A stretch of DNA of 56,589 nt from Lachnospiraceae bacterium UBA938 (lineage in GTDB: Bacteria > Bacillota > Clostridia > Lachnospirales > Lachnospiraceae). The DNA lies in assembly GCA_002293475.1 (NCBI GenBank), contig DBDG01000022.1, positions 1-56,589 on the forward strand. The letters run 5' to 3'. Every line of letters starts with the position of its first letter. Within the stretch, counting starts at the first letter, position 1. The notes under the pieces were generated by a model. That model saw only the letters and a program-made list of their open reading frames with translations, was not told the origin of the DNA and did not search any database. Positions 35,545-44,500 of the stretch are shown piece by piece. The translations under genes were made by a program, and so were the position numbers.

Positions 35545-37455
35545 ATGGCCAAAAAGTATACCGAGGTATTTGTTTCGGAGGCAGACCAGTATTTGTTTAA
35601 CCAAGGAACCCATTATGATATCTATAAAAAACTGGGAGCTCATCCGTCCGAAGAAGATGGCCAAGCAGGCATGTTCTTTGGCGTATGGGCTCCTAATGCT
35701 AAAGAGGTCTATGTAATCGGCACGTTTAATGAATGGAATGAAAGCAGCCATCCCATGGAAAAACTTGGTCCGGGAGGAATCCATAGCCTGTTTGTTCCCG
35801 GTGTCTCAGTTAACGAGCTTTATAAATACTTGATCATAACTCAGGAGGACGTGAAACTCTATAAAGCGGATCCCTTTGCCAATTATGCAGAAATGCGTCC
35901 CGGAACGGCATCAAAGACGACAGATCTGTCACAGTTTACCTGGTCGGATCAAGTCTGGATGAAAGAGCGTGACAAGAAAAACTTTATCAGCCGGCCCATG
36001 GCAATTTATGAATGTCATATCGGTTCATGGATGCGGCATCCCCGGGGCGGCGATGAGAAAGACTTCTATAACTATCGGGAGTTTACTGACCGGATCATCG
36101 AATATCTGCGGGAAATGAAATATACCCATATAGAACTGATGGGCATCTCAGAATATCCTTATGACGGTTCGTGGGGCTACCAAGTGACCGGATATTATGC
36201 ACCTACGGCCAGATATGGAGCACCGACCGATTTCATGTATTTGGTAAACCAGCTGCACCGTCATAATATCGGGATTATCCTAGACTGGGTTCCGGCTCAT
36301 TTTGCGACGGATGCCCATGGCCTAGGGTGTTTTGACGGGCAATGTATATTTGAACATCCGGATCCACGGATGGGTGAGCATCCTGATTGGGGAACTAAGA
36401 TATTCAATTATTCTAAGACAGAGGTGAAAAACTTCCTGATTGCCAATGTCCTGTATTGGATCAGGGAATTCCATATTGACGGGATCCGGGTTGATGCGGT
36501 TGCTTCGATGCTTTATCTGGATTACGGAAAAAAAGAAGGGCAATGGGTTCCTAATAAATACGGCGGCAATAAGAACCTTGAAGCAATTGAGTTTTTTAAA
36601 CATCTAAACTCGGTAGTGCTGGGGTCATATCCGGGCTTTCTGACGATTGCTGAAGAGTCGACAGCTTGGCCATTGGTTACCGGATCGGTAGAAGAGGATG
36701 GCTTAGGGTTCAGCTTTAAATGGAACATGGGATGGATGCATGATTTCTGTGAGTATATGAAACTGGATCCCTATTTCCGTAAAAATAATCATTATGCCAT
36801 GACGTTTGCCATGAGCTATAATAACAGCGAGAATTATATTCTGCCGCTCTCCCATGATGAGGTAGTACATTTAAAGTGCTCACTTGTCAGCAAAATGCCC
36901 GGTTATCCGGTAGATAAGTATGCCAACCTGAGAGTAGGTTACGCTTATATGTTTGGTCACAGCGGCAAGAAATTGCTCTTCATGGGACAAGATTTTGGTC
37001 AGGAGCGCGAGTGGAGTGAAGAGCGGGAGCTTGACTGGTATCTTTTGGGAGAGGATCTGAATAAAGGGCTTAAGGAATTTGTAAAGGAGCTGCTGATTAT
37101 TTACCGTAAATATCCCAGCATGTATGAGATTGACAATGACTGGGACGGTTTTGAATGGCTCAATGCAGATGACGCGGATCGCAGCACATACAGCTTTTTT
37201 CGCAAGTCGGCGAGCAAACGGAATAATGTTCTGTTTGTGCTGAATATGACACCGATGACGTGGGAGCAGTATCGGATCGGAGTGCCGAAGAAGGGCAAAT
37301 ATAAGCTGCTGCTGAATAGCAATGAGGGCCGATTCGGCGGTAACGGTGCGGTTATTCCGGAGGAGCTGGTATCGGAAGCGGTCGAGTGTAATTTAAGGAA
37401 ATATTCGATTACGTTTGATTTACCGGCTTATTGTGCGGCGGTATTTGTGTTTTAA
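35545..37455 (+). CDS. glgB: 1,4-alpha-glucan branching enzyme GlgB
   Basis: A 636-residue branching enzyme. N-terminal CBM48 domain (about 30-120: FGVWAPNAKEVYVIGTFNEWN), then the GH13 barrel with nucleophile D317 (GIRVDAVASMLYLDY), acid/base E370 (TIAEESTAW) and D438 (LSHDEVVH), and a C-terminal beta domain. It makes alpha-1,6 branches in glycogen. No other glg gene is in the window, so glycogen synthesis genes lie elsewhere. ATG 35545 has GAGGG 8 nt upstream. A strong terminator follows. Confidence 0.96.
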   Translation: MAKKYTEVFVSEADQYLFNQGTHYDIYKKLGAHPSEEDGQAGMFFGVWAPNAKEVYVIGTFNEWNESSHPMEKLGPGGIHSLFVPGVSVNELYKYLIITQEDVKLYKADPFANYAEMRPGTASKTTDLSQFTWSDQVWMKERDKKNFISRPMAIYECHIGSWMRHPRGGDEKDFYNYREFTDRIIEYLREMKYTHIELMGISEYPYDGSWGYQVTGYYAPTARYGAPTDFMYLVNQLHRHNIGIILDWVPAHFATDAHGLGCFDGQCIFEHPDPRMGEHPDWGTKIFNYSKTEVKNFLIANVLYWIREFHIDGIRVDAVASMLYLDYGKKEGQWVPNKYGGNKNLEAIEFFKHLNSVVLGSYPGFLTIAEESTAWPLVTGSVEEDGLGFSFKWNMGWMHDFCEYMKLDPYFRKNNHYAMTFAMSYNNSENYILPLSHDEVVHLKCSLVSKMPGYPVDKYANLRVGYAYMFGHSGKKLLFMGQDFGQEREWSEERELDWYLLGEDLNKGLKEFVKELLIIYRKYPSMYEIDNDWDGFEWLNADDADRSTYSFFRKSASKRNNVLFVLNMTPMTWEQYRIGVPKKGKYKLLLNSNEGRFGGNGAVIPEELVSEAVECNLRKYSITFDLPAYCAAVFVF

Positions 37456-37533
37456 GCTTTACATCAAGCGGAAATTCAACAGGAATAATTATTGAACCGC
37501 AGAGGTTAAGAAAAGACGTAATTATGACGAAAT

Positions 37534-37572
37534 AAAGGGTGAACGTAGGAAACTATGTTTACCCTTTTCCTT
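37534..37572 (+). terminator. Rho-independent terminator after glgB
   Basis: A 15-bp stem (5' arm 37534-37548, 3' arm 37553-37567) with only two G-U type mismatches and a GAAA loop, followed by TCCTTTAT. It separates glgB from the flagellar genes. Confidence 0.85.
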
Positions 37573-37637
37573 TATAGGAAAACAATGTCATATAAAGGAT
37601 GAATGCTCCGCTATGGGTACATCAGATAGGAGTCAGG

Positions 37638-40600
37638 ATGAAAGTTGTTATGGACGCACCTGAAAAGGTGCACTCTTATTCTCCAAATATTGACAGGGAT
37701 ACAACCGCATACAGTGATTCTGAATCTCATCGGATGAGAGAACAGAATGGATTTGCATTAGACATTTCTGGCACAGTTATGGATAACACCGCTTATGGAG
37801 GTCACGGAAGGACCACAGAAGACGTTATGCAGGAGGCAGGACAGCAAGAAGTTGTGTCCCGCCGGAATTACATGGCCATAATGTCTAATACTTTGTCCAA
37901 AGAAGATTTTGCCGAACTTCAGGAAGAAGGCATAAATCCCGGTGATATGGAAATAGATGCGGCAGTAACCATTGTTGATCATATTAAAGCGGCTATCGTA
38001 CAGGGCGGTACGGAGGTTGCCGGCTACACGGATGATATCGATGCGGCTGTCTTAGAAGAGATAACCGGCAGTAAAGCCTTTGCCCAAGAACTGGTTCAGC
38101 AATTTAAAGAGAAGGATATTCCTTTGACGGAAGAAAACGCCAAGGCGGCGGCAGAAGCATGGGAAAAGGCCAAGCAGGTTACGGAACTGTCTGAAGGTGC
38201 CGCCAAATATATGGTAGAAAATAATATGCTTCCTACGGTGGAGAATCTGTATCTGGCGCAGTTTTCCGGCGGAACGGACGCAGCTAGGCAGGGGCGCGGG
38301 TACTATGCCCAGGATATGAATGGCTATTACGCGAAGAAAGCGGATAATTTTAACTGGAAAGCTCTTGAACCGCAGATGAATAAAGTGATCAAGGATGCCG
38401 GGCATGAGAGCAGCCCCGAAACGTTGACGGACAGCCGCTGGCTGATTGAAAAGGGTATACCGCTTACCTCTGAGAACTTTTCAGCATTGCAGCAGCTAAA
38501 GCAACTTCAGCTGCCGCAGACGACGGAGGAGATTGCCGTCGCCGTCGCGGCCGCCATTGCGGATGGAAAGAACCCGTTGGCTGCTAATCTGCATGATTCC
38601 CGGAGCAACTTGGAAAAAGCGGTTGCTTGTGTCGAGGAAGTTGCTAAGATAGATTCTTACTTAGTTGATATAGTGTTATCGGAAAAAAAGAGACTGACGA
38701 TAAATAATCTGCTGATGGCGCAGGAACAGAAGGGGATGCCAAGGAAGAAGCAAGAAGAACAGTTCGCGAAGAATCCGGAGGGGATGCCTGACGGGCAGCA
38801 GATGCGACAGTCTACGGAGGAAGGCGTTCCATCAGAGGCAGTCCAGGCAAAGCGGCAGCTGGAAGAGATTCGCCTGATGATGACGGTAGAAGCCAATATG
38901 AGATTGCTGCGGAGCGGCATCCAGATAGAAACGGAACCGCTGGAACAGCTGGTAGGGCAGCTGCGGGAAGCAGAAAAAGCCGTCAAAATGCAGCTGACCG
39001 GTACACAGGATGGGGAAGAAGCGGCGGCCAGATACTCGCTTTATCAGGAAACGGTTACTAAGGTCAATGCGGTATCCGCTATGCCAGCCGCGCTCATAGG
39101 TAGAATGGCAGTCGTGGATCCGACGGACGTGACAACTTTTAACAGGGTATATGAAAGCGGCAGCGTGCTGAAAAATGCCTATGAAAAAGCTGGGGAAACA
39201 TATGAAGCCGTGATGACGTCTCCCCGGAAAGATATGGGCGACTTCATCCGTAAAGCATTCCGGAACGTAGATGACATCCTGGAAGACATGGAGCTTCCAC
39301 GGGATGAAAGCAACCGGCGCGCCATCCGGATATTAGGTTATAACAGCATGGAACTGACGGATGAGAATATAGAAGCAGTAAAAGAAAAAGATAGCCTGCT
39401 ACAGGATGTCATCACGAAGATGAGGCCAGGAACAGTTCTGGAAATGATCAGGGAAAAGGTAAACCCTCTTACCATGAGCCTGGAAGAACTGCAGACATAT
39501 CTCTCCGTAAAAGAAGAGACGGCCGCCGAAGCCATGGAAGACTACAGCAAGTTTCTGTATAAGCTGGAGCGTAAGGACGGGATATCCGAACAGGAAAGAA
39601 AGGTATATATTGGCGTTTACCGTTTACTGCGGCAGATCGATAAAGGTGACAGCGCCGTGGTCGGTGCCATGGTAAATGCCGGCATGGAATTTTCCATGGG
39701 GAACCTGCTGACTTCCATAAAAAGCGGCAAAAAACAGGGCATGGAGACGGTTGTCGATGACAGCTTCGGTGGGATAAGTGCCAAACCTGCTCCACAAGAC
39801 CTGATGCGAGACATGAATGAAATTATGCAGTCACTGGAATCTGAACAGGCTGACGAGGAATATGCGGAAGAACAGCTCAAAGAAGTGCGTAATCTGAAAA
39901 ACACGGAAGACGTTGTATTCAGAACCTTGCTGGATCATCATCAGCCGGTTACCTGGAACTCGCTGATGGCGGCCGGAAATATGATGAAATACCCCGGAAT
40001 GCTGTTCCGGAAAGCAGCCGACTACGCCAGAAAAAACGGCACGGAAGAAGAGCTTAAGGAATCTGCCGATAACCTTTATGAACAGCTGACCGATGCCGAA
40101 AGTGCCGTAGCAGCCTATCAGCAGTTACAGGAAACGGTGACGGATATTTTTGAGAATGCTGCCGGAGACGAGCAGATCAAGGCTATTGACGTGAAAGAAC
40201 TGGGGATGATGTGTCGGCAGATATCGCTGGCGGCCTCATTTGCCCAAGAAGAAAGATATGAAATACCGGTTGAAACAGATGGGGAATTTACCGCCGTTAA
40301 CCTGCGTATTATCCATGACAAGTCAGAGGGAGGTAAGGTAAGTATTTCCGTTACGACAGAAGTAACGGGAGAAACCTTCTGTGAATTAACTGTCAAAGGA
40401 GGAACCTTAAGCGGATATGTAGCCTGCAGCAAACTGGCTGGCTTGGAAAAACTGCGGCAGTCGGAGGATGCCCTGTACAGTATGCTGAACGACATGCTGA
40501 AAAGCAATATGGCAGAACCGGGCACCCAGCCGGATACGCAGATAAGAAGTACAGAAATAGGAAACATCCATTTTATCCAGAGCGGAAAGCAGGGATCGCA

Positions 40601-40721
40601 CCATGTTTACGCACAAGAACGGTCAACCGCCGCTAGAGATCACGTCAATGAGCAAGTATCTACAGCAGAGCTTTATTTAGCGGCCAAAGCATTTATTGGC
40701 TATTTCAGAAGTGCAGTATGA
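37638..40721 (+). CDS. Large flagellin-linked repeat protein with FliK-like C-terminus (DUF6240-type)
   Basis: A 1027-residue, acidic, helix-rich protein without signal peptide or membrane helices. It resembles the large DUF6240-type proteins found near flagellar genes in Lachnospiraceae; that match is from memory. A motif of the form (I/M)xLTxEN recurs at about residues 160, 196, 273, 351, 571, 683 and 770, each opening a predicted helix. Residues about 905-975 (AVNLRIIHDKSEGGKVSISVTT...LRQSEDALYSML) resemble the C-terminal core of hook-length control protein FliK. ATG 37638 has AGGAG 5 nt upstream. It ends 69 bp before flagellin. A role in hook or filament assembly is inferred. Confidence 0.72.
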   Translation: MKVVMDAPEKVHSYSPNIDRDTTAYSDSESHRMREQNGFALDISGTVMDNTAYGGHGRTTEDVMQEAGQQEVVSRRNYMAIMSNTLSKEDFAELQEEGINPGDMEIDAAVTIVDHIKAAIVQGGTEVAGYTDDIDAAVLEEITGSKAFAQELVQQFKEKDIPLTEENAKAAAEAWEKAKQVTELSEGAAKYMVENNMLPTVENLYLAQFSGGTDAARQGRGYYAQDMNGYYAKKADNFNWKALEPQMNKVIKDAGHESSPETLTDSRWLIEKGIPLTSENFSALQQLKQLQLPQTTEEIAVAVAAAIADGKNPLAANLHDSRSNLEKAVACVEEVAKIDSYLVDIVLSEKKRLTINNLLMAQEQKGMPRKKQEEQFAKNPEGMPDGQQMRQSTEEGVPSEAVQAKRQLEEIRLMMTVEANMRLLRSGIQIETEPLEQLVGQLREAEKAVKMQLTGTQDGEEAAARYSLYQETVTKVNAVSAMPAALIGRMAVVDPTDVTTFNRVYESGSVLKNAYEKAGETYEAVMTSPRKDMGDFIRKAFRNVDDILEDMELPRDESNRRAIRILGYNSMELTDENIEAVKEKDSLLQDVITKMRPGTVLEMIREKVNPLTMSLEELQTYLSVKEETAAEAMEDYSKFLYKLERKDGISEQERKVYIGVYRLLRQIDKGDSAVVGAMVNAGMEFSMGNLLTSIKSGKKQGMETVVDDSFGGISAKPAPQDLMRDMNEIMQSLESEQADEEYAEEQLKEVRNLKNTEDVVFRTLLDHHQPVTWNSLMAAGNMMKYPGMLFRKAADYARKNGTEEELKESADNLYEQLTDAESAVAAYQQLQETVTDIFENAAGDEQIKAIDVKELGMMCRQISLAASFAQEERYEIPVETDGEFTAVNLRIIHDKSEGGKVSISVTTEVTGETFCELTVKGGTLSGYVACSKLAGLEKLRQSEDALYSMLNDMLKSNMAEPGTQPDTQIRSTEIGNIHFIQSGKQGSHHVYAQERSTAARDHVNEQVSTAELYLAAKAFIGYFRSAV

Positions 40722-40722
40722 A

Positions 40723-40747
40723 TAAATGATAAATTGGTTACTGATAC
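40723..40747 (+). promoter_or_regulatory. Possible sigma-D (sigma-28) promoter of flagellin
   Basis: TAAA at 40723-40726, 14-bp spacer, CTGATAC at 40741-40747, near the motility consensus TAAA-N15-CCGATAT. It starts directly after the preceding stop codon. A second CTGATAA follows at 40747. Spacing is one short of ideal. Confidence 0.35.
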
Positions 40748-40790
40748 TGATAACGCAGGATCAATATGTAAAGAGAAAGGATGAAATTAT

Positions 40791-41894
40791 ATGAAAATAG
40801 CTTACAACGCATCAGCCGTACTGGCCAACAACGCCCTATTCAGAAATGACAATAAACTTGCTGATTCCTTAGAAAGACTGTCATCCGGGCTAAAGATCGT
40901 CAATGCTAAGGATAATCCCTCCGGTCTGGCCATGGCAAGGAAAATGAATGCTCAGATCAAAGGAATTGATGTCGCTACCCAGAACGCCGGCGATGCCATT
41001 TCGGTTATTGAAATCGCGGATGGCGCTCTTGGTGAAGTACATGAGCTGTTGCAGCGAATCAATGAGCTGACTGTTAAAGCAAGCACCGGAACCATAACTG
41101 ATGAAGACCGGGTCATGGTGCAGGAAGAAGTGGCAGAAATGAAGAATGAAATCACCCGGATCGCTGAGACTACAGAGTTTAACGGGCAGAAGATCCTAGA
41201 TGGCTCTTTTGATTTCAAAGGTTATACAGATAACGTGGATGTAAAAGTGACAACATACAGCGATTACGTTGACAACGGTATCTATACGGTGGATAGTCTG
41301 CAAGTTCAATACGACACGCTGGGAAATATCGACCTCAGTACGGTTGCATTTACAGCGGGCGACGGATTTCCTGCCGATGCCGAGGTTTCGGCAGCTGACG
41401 GAAAAGTGATTACGATTACCGGGGCTGACGGATTTGAAATGAAGCTTGAGTTAAGGAGCGAGGGCTCTTTTACGGACATGGACATAGATGTGGTCGGGTT
41501 TGGTGCGATGGATATGCAGATCGGTGCTAATGAAGGACAGCAGCTGGGTATCCGGATCCACCAGTTATCCTTAGAGAACATCGGTATCAGTAACATAGAT
41601 GTTTCTACGGAAGAAGCCGCCAAGGATGCTTTGAGCAAGATGGGCAAGGCAGTGGACTATATTTCCAAGACCAGAAGCCATATGGGAGCCTATCAGAACC
41701 GTCTGGAGCATACGATTAGCAACTTGGATGTGACGACCGAGAACATGACGGCGGCTTACTCCCGCATCATGGACGTAGATATGGCCGAGGAAATGACCCA
41801 ATACACTACCTTGCAGATACTCTCACAGGCAAGCACATCCATGCTGGCTCAGGCAAATGAGCGTCCGTCCCAAGTATTGCAGTTACTTCAGTAA
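40791..41894 (+). CDS. fliC: Flagellin
   Basis: A 367-residue flagellin. The conserved N-terminal D0/D1 region includes NNALFRNDNKLADSLERLSSGLKI, AKDNPSGLAMARKM and NAGDAISVIEIADGAL. The C-terminal D1/D0 region includes SKTRSHMGAYQNRLEHTISNL and ends MLAQANERPSQVLQLLQ. The central 140-270 region is the variable surface part. Filament subunit, exported by the flagellar type III system. The opening MKIAYNASAVLANNALFRND departs from the common MxINxNxxAxxAxRxL, so it may be one of several flagellins. ATG 40791 has AAAGGATG about 9 nt upstream. Confidence 0.96.
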   Translation: MKIAYNASAVLANNALFRNDNKLADSLERLSSGLKIVNAKDNPSGLAMARKMNAQIKGIDVATQNAGDAISVIEIADGALGEVHELLQRINELTVKASTGTITDEDRVMVQEEVAEMKNEITRIAETTEFNGQKILDGSFDFKGYTDNVDVKVTTYSDYVDNGIYTVDSLQVQYDTLGNIDLSTVAFTAGDGFPADAEVSAADGKVITITGADGFEMKLELRSEGSFTDMDIDVVGFGAMDMQIGANEGQQLGIRIHQLSLENIGISNIDVSTEEAAKDALSKMGKAVDYISKTRSHMGAYQNRLEHTISNLDVTTENMTAAYSRIMDVDMAEEMTQYTTLQILSQASTSMLAQANERPSQVLQLLQ

Positions 41895-41910
41895 AAGGAA
41901 AGGAAAAAGA

Positions 41911-42387
41911 ATGACACGAGAACGAAAACAAGAATTTACTCTAAAAATAAGTCAGGCAAATAAGACGCAGCTGATTGTTATTCTATATGAAATGGCCTTG
42001 ATCTATATGGAGGAAGCCAAGGAAGCCGATCACGTTGGTAACCGTGAGGATTTTAAAGCGGCACTCCGCAGGACGCGGGGATGCATTAACGAATTGATCG
42101 CCTCGCTTTGTTTTGAATATGAAATAGCCATGAACCTGTTTCAGCTGTATATGTATGTGAGCAGAGAGTTGGCTAGGGCAGAGGGCAAGGGAAGCGCGGA
42201 GCCTGTCCGGAATGCCGAAAAAATTATTAGCGATCTCTTGGAGGCATATCGAAAATTAAGTAAACAAGACATTTCCGCTCCGGTCATGGAAAACGCGCAA
42301 TCCGTTTATACAGGTCTTACCTATGGTAAAAAGCAGTTACTGGAGAGCCTATCCAATCATGGCGGAAGCAGAGGTTTCAGTGTCTGA
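41911..42387 (+). CDS. fliS: Flagellar export chaperone FliS
   Basis: A 158-residue helical protein with the FliS pattern: Q-NKTQLIVILYEMALIYMEEA, ALRRTRGCINELIASL, IAMNLFQLYMYVSRELARA and a final helix (APVMENAQSVYTGLTYGKKQLLESL). FliS binds the C-terminal D0 of flagellin and prevents early polymerisation. It lies 16 nt after flagellin, the expected place. ATG 41911 has AAAGGAAAA upstream. It is slightly longer than B. subtilis FliS (133). Its 3' end overlaps the convergent yaaL gene by 39 bp. Confidence 0.88.
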   Translation: MTRERKQEFTLKISQANKTQLIVILYEMALIYMEEAKEADHVGNREDFKAALRRTRGCINELIASLCFEYEIAMNLFQLYMYVSRELARAEGKGSAEPVRNAEKIISDLLEAYRKLSKQDISAPVMENAQSVYTGLTYGKKQLLESLSNHGGSRGFSV

Positions 42388-42702
42388 TACTCCGACCGGC
42401 TCACGATAAGACTGCAGTTTATCGGCATGTTCCTGATAAGGCTTGTACTGAACTGAAGGTATTGGCGAAGGATGAAGCTTATTCATTTGGTTCAGCAGAT
42501 AATCATATCTTTTTAGGACAGAATTCAGCTCATAGATATAACAATCAATCAAATCAGGTTCTGTGACGTTGTCAAATCCAATGTAGGCAATTTCCAGAGC
42601 CTGTTTGGTTTTTTCCAGATCGTCTAGCAAGGTATTACGCTGTAGCTCTTCGTTGCTTAGGATCTGATTCATCTGGGATGCTTGGCTAAAATAAAATTTC
42701 AT
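42349..42702 (-). CDS. yaaL: YaaL-like DUF2508 family protein
   Basis: A 117-residue protein with the DUF2508/YaaL core LDDLEKTKQALEIAYIGFDNVTEPDLIDCYIYELNSVLKRYDYLLNQM (about residues 26-73 region), flanked by a longer N-terminus and a polar, proline-containing C-terminus. Function unknown; in Bacillus yaaL precedes bofA in the same direction. Here it is divergent from bofA and its 3' end lies within fliS. ATG 42702 has AGGCAGGG upstream on the minus strand. Confidence 0.75.
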   Translation of the reverse strand: MKFYFSQASQMNQILSNEELQRNTLLDDLEKTKQALEIAYIGFDNVTEPDLIDCYIYELNSVLKRYDYLLNQMNKLHPSPIPSVQYKPYQEHADKLQSYREPVGVSDTETSASAMIG

Positions 42703-42737
42703 TTCTACCCTGCCTTTCTAATTTCCAATTATTTCCT

Positions 42738-42766
42738 TTTATAAAGTATAGACGTGGCCAAGTCAA
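42738..42766 (-). promoter_or_regulatory. Sigma-A promoter of yaaL
   Basis: Minus strand: TTGACT (42761-42766), 17-bp spacer, TATAAA (42738-42743), about 30 nt before the start codon. Confidence 0.55.
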
Positions 42767-42911
42767 AATATTCTTACAAATATCTATGAATAGATAAAAA
42801 CTAGCCGCATATAATTCATAGATGAGATGTCCTAATTATAAATATAATTAAAGAATACGTTGAAAATCATTTAATAATCTGAAATTTATCTAAATATATG
42901 GAGGGAAGCAT

Positions 42912-43199
42912 ATGGATGTCGGTACAGGTGCAATTTTTATTGTAATCGTCTGTATATTGATTTTGCTGATGGGAGCCTTTAAAGCAAAGATGGAATGGAT
43001 TATTAATTTCATTTTAAGGGGTGTTGCCGGAACGGTTGGTATATACTTTATCAATATGTTTTTACATAATCAGAGTATTAATGCCGAAATAGGCATTAAT
43101 ACCATTAATGTGCTGACATCAGGATTTCTTGGGATTCCTGGGCTTATCTTGCTTTATGGCATAAGATTCTATGATTTACTGACAGTGACCGCAATCTAA
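42912..43199 (+). CDS. bofA: Pro-sigma-K processing inhibitor BofA family protein
   Basis: A 95-residue membrane protein with three hydrophobic segments (about 6-24, 32-50, 70-90) and the BofA signature IGINTINVLTSGFLGIPGLILLYG. In B. subtilis BofA restrains the SpoIVFB protease until the forespore signal arrives. Many clostridia keep BofA without SpoIVFB, so the role here is uncertain. ATG 42912 has GGAGGG 6 nt upstream. No certain promoter was found in the 209 bp shared with yaaL. Confidence 0.88.
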   Translation: MDVGTGAIFIVIVCILILLMGAFKAKMEWIINFILRGVAGTVGIYFINMFLHNQSINAEIGINTINVLTSGFLGIPGLILLYGIRFYDLLTVTAI

Positions 43200-43335
43200 G
43201 GTCAGTATCTAATGAGCAAATCTTTATTGACAGGTCATAACTATGATGTTTTCAATGGTTTTCGTTGTTTTTCAGCTTAAAAAAAAGGTTCATTTGTTAC
43301 TATTTACCAAACTTAAGTTTTTTGTCAATTACTGC

Positions 43336-43364
43336 TGGACAAACATTTGGATAGAAGTTATAAT
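43336..43364 (+). promoter_or_regulatory. Sigma-A promoter of the Tad pilus operon
   Basis: TGGACA at 43336-43341, 17-bp spacer, perfect TATAAT at 43359-43364. The leader to TTG 43487 is about 115 nt. The 43200-43335 stretch before it is AT-rich with nothing else recognised. Confidence 0.65.
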
Positions 43365-43486
43365 TCACTTATCAACAGCTTTCTGATAGGTTCTATATTA
43401 TTTCTGGAAAAGATCTGATCAGTCGATACATTTTTCAGCCAGATACGAATAGCAGTAAAAAGGATTACCGGAAAGGGGATTTTGTT

Positions 43487-44500
43487 TTGAACAATAGAAT
43501 ATTGGCGATATGCGATTTGGAGGAGAACTATGCTTATCGGATGATGGAGGTCTTGCAAATAAAGAAAGATATTCCGTTTGAGATTCACGTATTTACTCAG
43601 GTCGACAAGCTTTTAGAGTTTTGCCGGAAAGTAGAAGTAGAATGTCTGCTCATATCGGAGTCGGCCTGCTGTGATGAGATCAAGGAACTGGCTGTCCCGC
43701 ATGTTATTGTCCTTAATGAAAGCGGGGAGGTGGCGGAAGAAAACCATTTTTACAATATCAGCAAATATCAGTCAGCCGACCACATCGTAAACGAAATACT
43801 GAATTATTATACTGAAAAGTTGCCGGGGAAAGCTGGGCGTAAGCTCGGGACATTACATAAGAATCTTAAGATCATCGGCATCTATACACCGGTAAAACGG
43901 TGTCTGCAGACTACCTTTTCTATGACCTTGGGCCAGATGCTGGCTCGCAATCACAAAACACTGTATCTGAATTTTGAATGTTTTTCCGGCTTAGGCCGTA
44001 TGCTTGGCAGGGAATTTAAAGCCGACATAACGGACTTGGTATATTTTTACGAGTGTCTCAGAGAGAAGTTCGTGTATCGGTTGGCGGCAATTACAGAGCA
44101 GGTTAACGGCATGGATTTCATCCCGCCAGCGGCGGTGTATCCTGATCTTATGATTATTCCCGGCAAGCAATGGACGTCGCTCTTAAGGGAGATGAGGACG
44201 GAATGTGATTACGAGTATATCCTCCTGGACTTATCTGATTATGTGAACGGTTTGACGGAGATTTTGCCGGAATGTGACATGATTTATACCATTACCCGGG
44301 GAGACGTCCTGGCAATTGCCAAGATGGAAGAATATGAAAAGATGTTACAGGAAAATCATATGCAAGCAGTGACTAGGATGACACATAAACTGGATTTACC
44401 GGTCTTTAAGGATCTACCGCTCAGATTCAACGAACTGACCTATGGGGAGCTTGCTTCTTACATCAAAAACAATCTGTTAAAGGATATATACGAATCATGA
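43487..44500 (+). CDS. tadZ: TadZ/CpaE-like protein with degenerate ATPase motif
   Basis: A 337-residue protein with the TadZ/CpaE layout: an N-terminal receiver-like domain (about 1-105: RILAICDLEENYAYRMMEVL...VIVLNESG) and a ParA/MinD-like domain (about 125-335: KIIGIYTPVKRCLQTTFSMTLGQMLA, TLYLNFECFSGLGRMLG, YEYILLDLSDYVN). The deviant Walker A of the ParA family (KGGxGKT) is replaced by YTPVKRCLQTTF. TadZ proteins direct the pilus machine to its site in the cell. The start is TTG 43487, with AAGGGG 8 nt upstream. First gene of the operon; overlaps tadA by ATGA. Confidence 0.82.
   Translation: MNNRILAICDLEENYAYRMMEVLQIKKDIPFEIHVFTQVDKLLEFCRKVEVECLLISESACCDEIKELAVPHVIVLNESGEVAEENHFYNISKYQSADHIVNEILNYYTEKLPGKAGRKLGTLHKNLKIIGIYTPVKRCLQTTFSMTLGQMLARNHKTLYLNFECFSGLGRMLGREFKADITDLVYFYECLREKFVYRLAAITEQVNGMDFIPPAAVYPDLMIIPGKQWTSLLREMRTECDYEYILLDLSDYVNGLTEILPECDMIYTITRGDVLAIAKMEEYEKMLQENHMQAVTRMTHKLDLPVFKDLPLRFNELTYGELASYIKNNLLKDIYES

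Noticed and set aside
37593..37614. TAAA ... CCGCTAT as a sigma-D promoter for the giant flagellar gene.
   Set aside because: The hexamers are only 11 bp apart; sigma-28 promoters need about 14-16.
40118..40567. 150-codon minus-strand ORF inside the flagellin-linked giant gene.
   Set aside because: Shadow of the sense frame; no start site signals and no recognisable domain.
43365..43486. A c-di-GMP riboswitch in the Tad operon leader, as seen before some pilus operons.
   Set aside because: About 115 nt of AT-rich sequence without the conserved GEMM core or a terminator hairpin.
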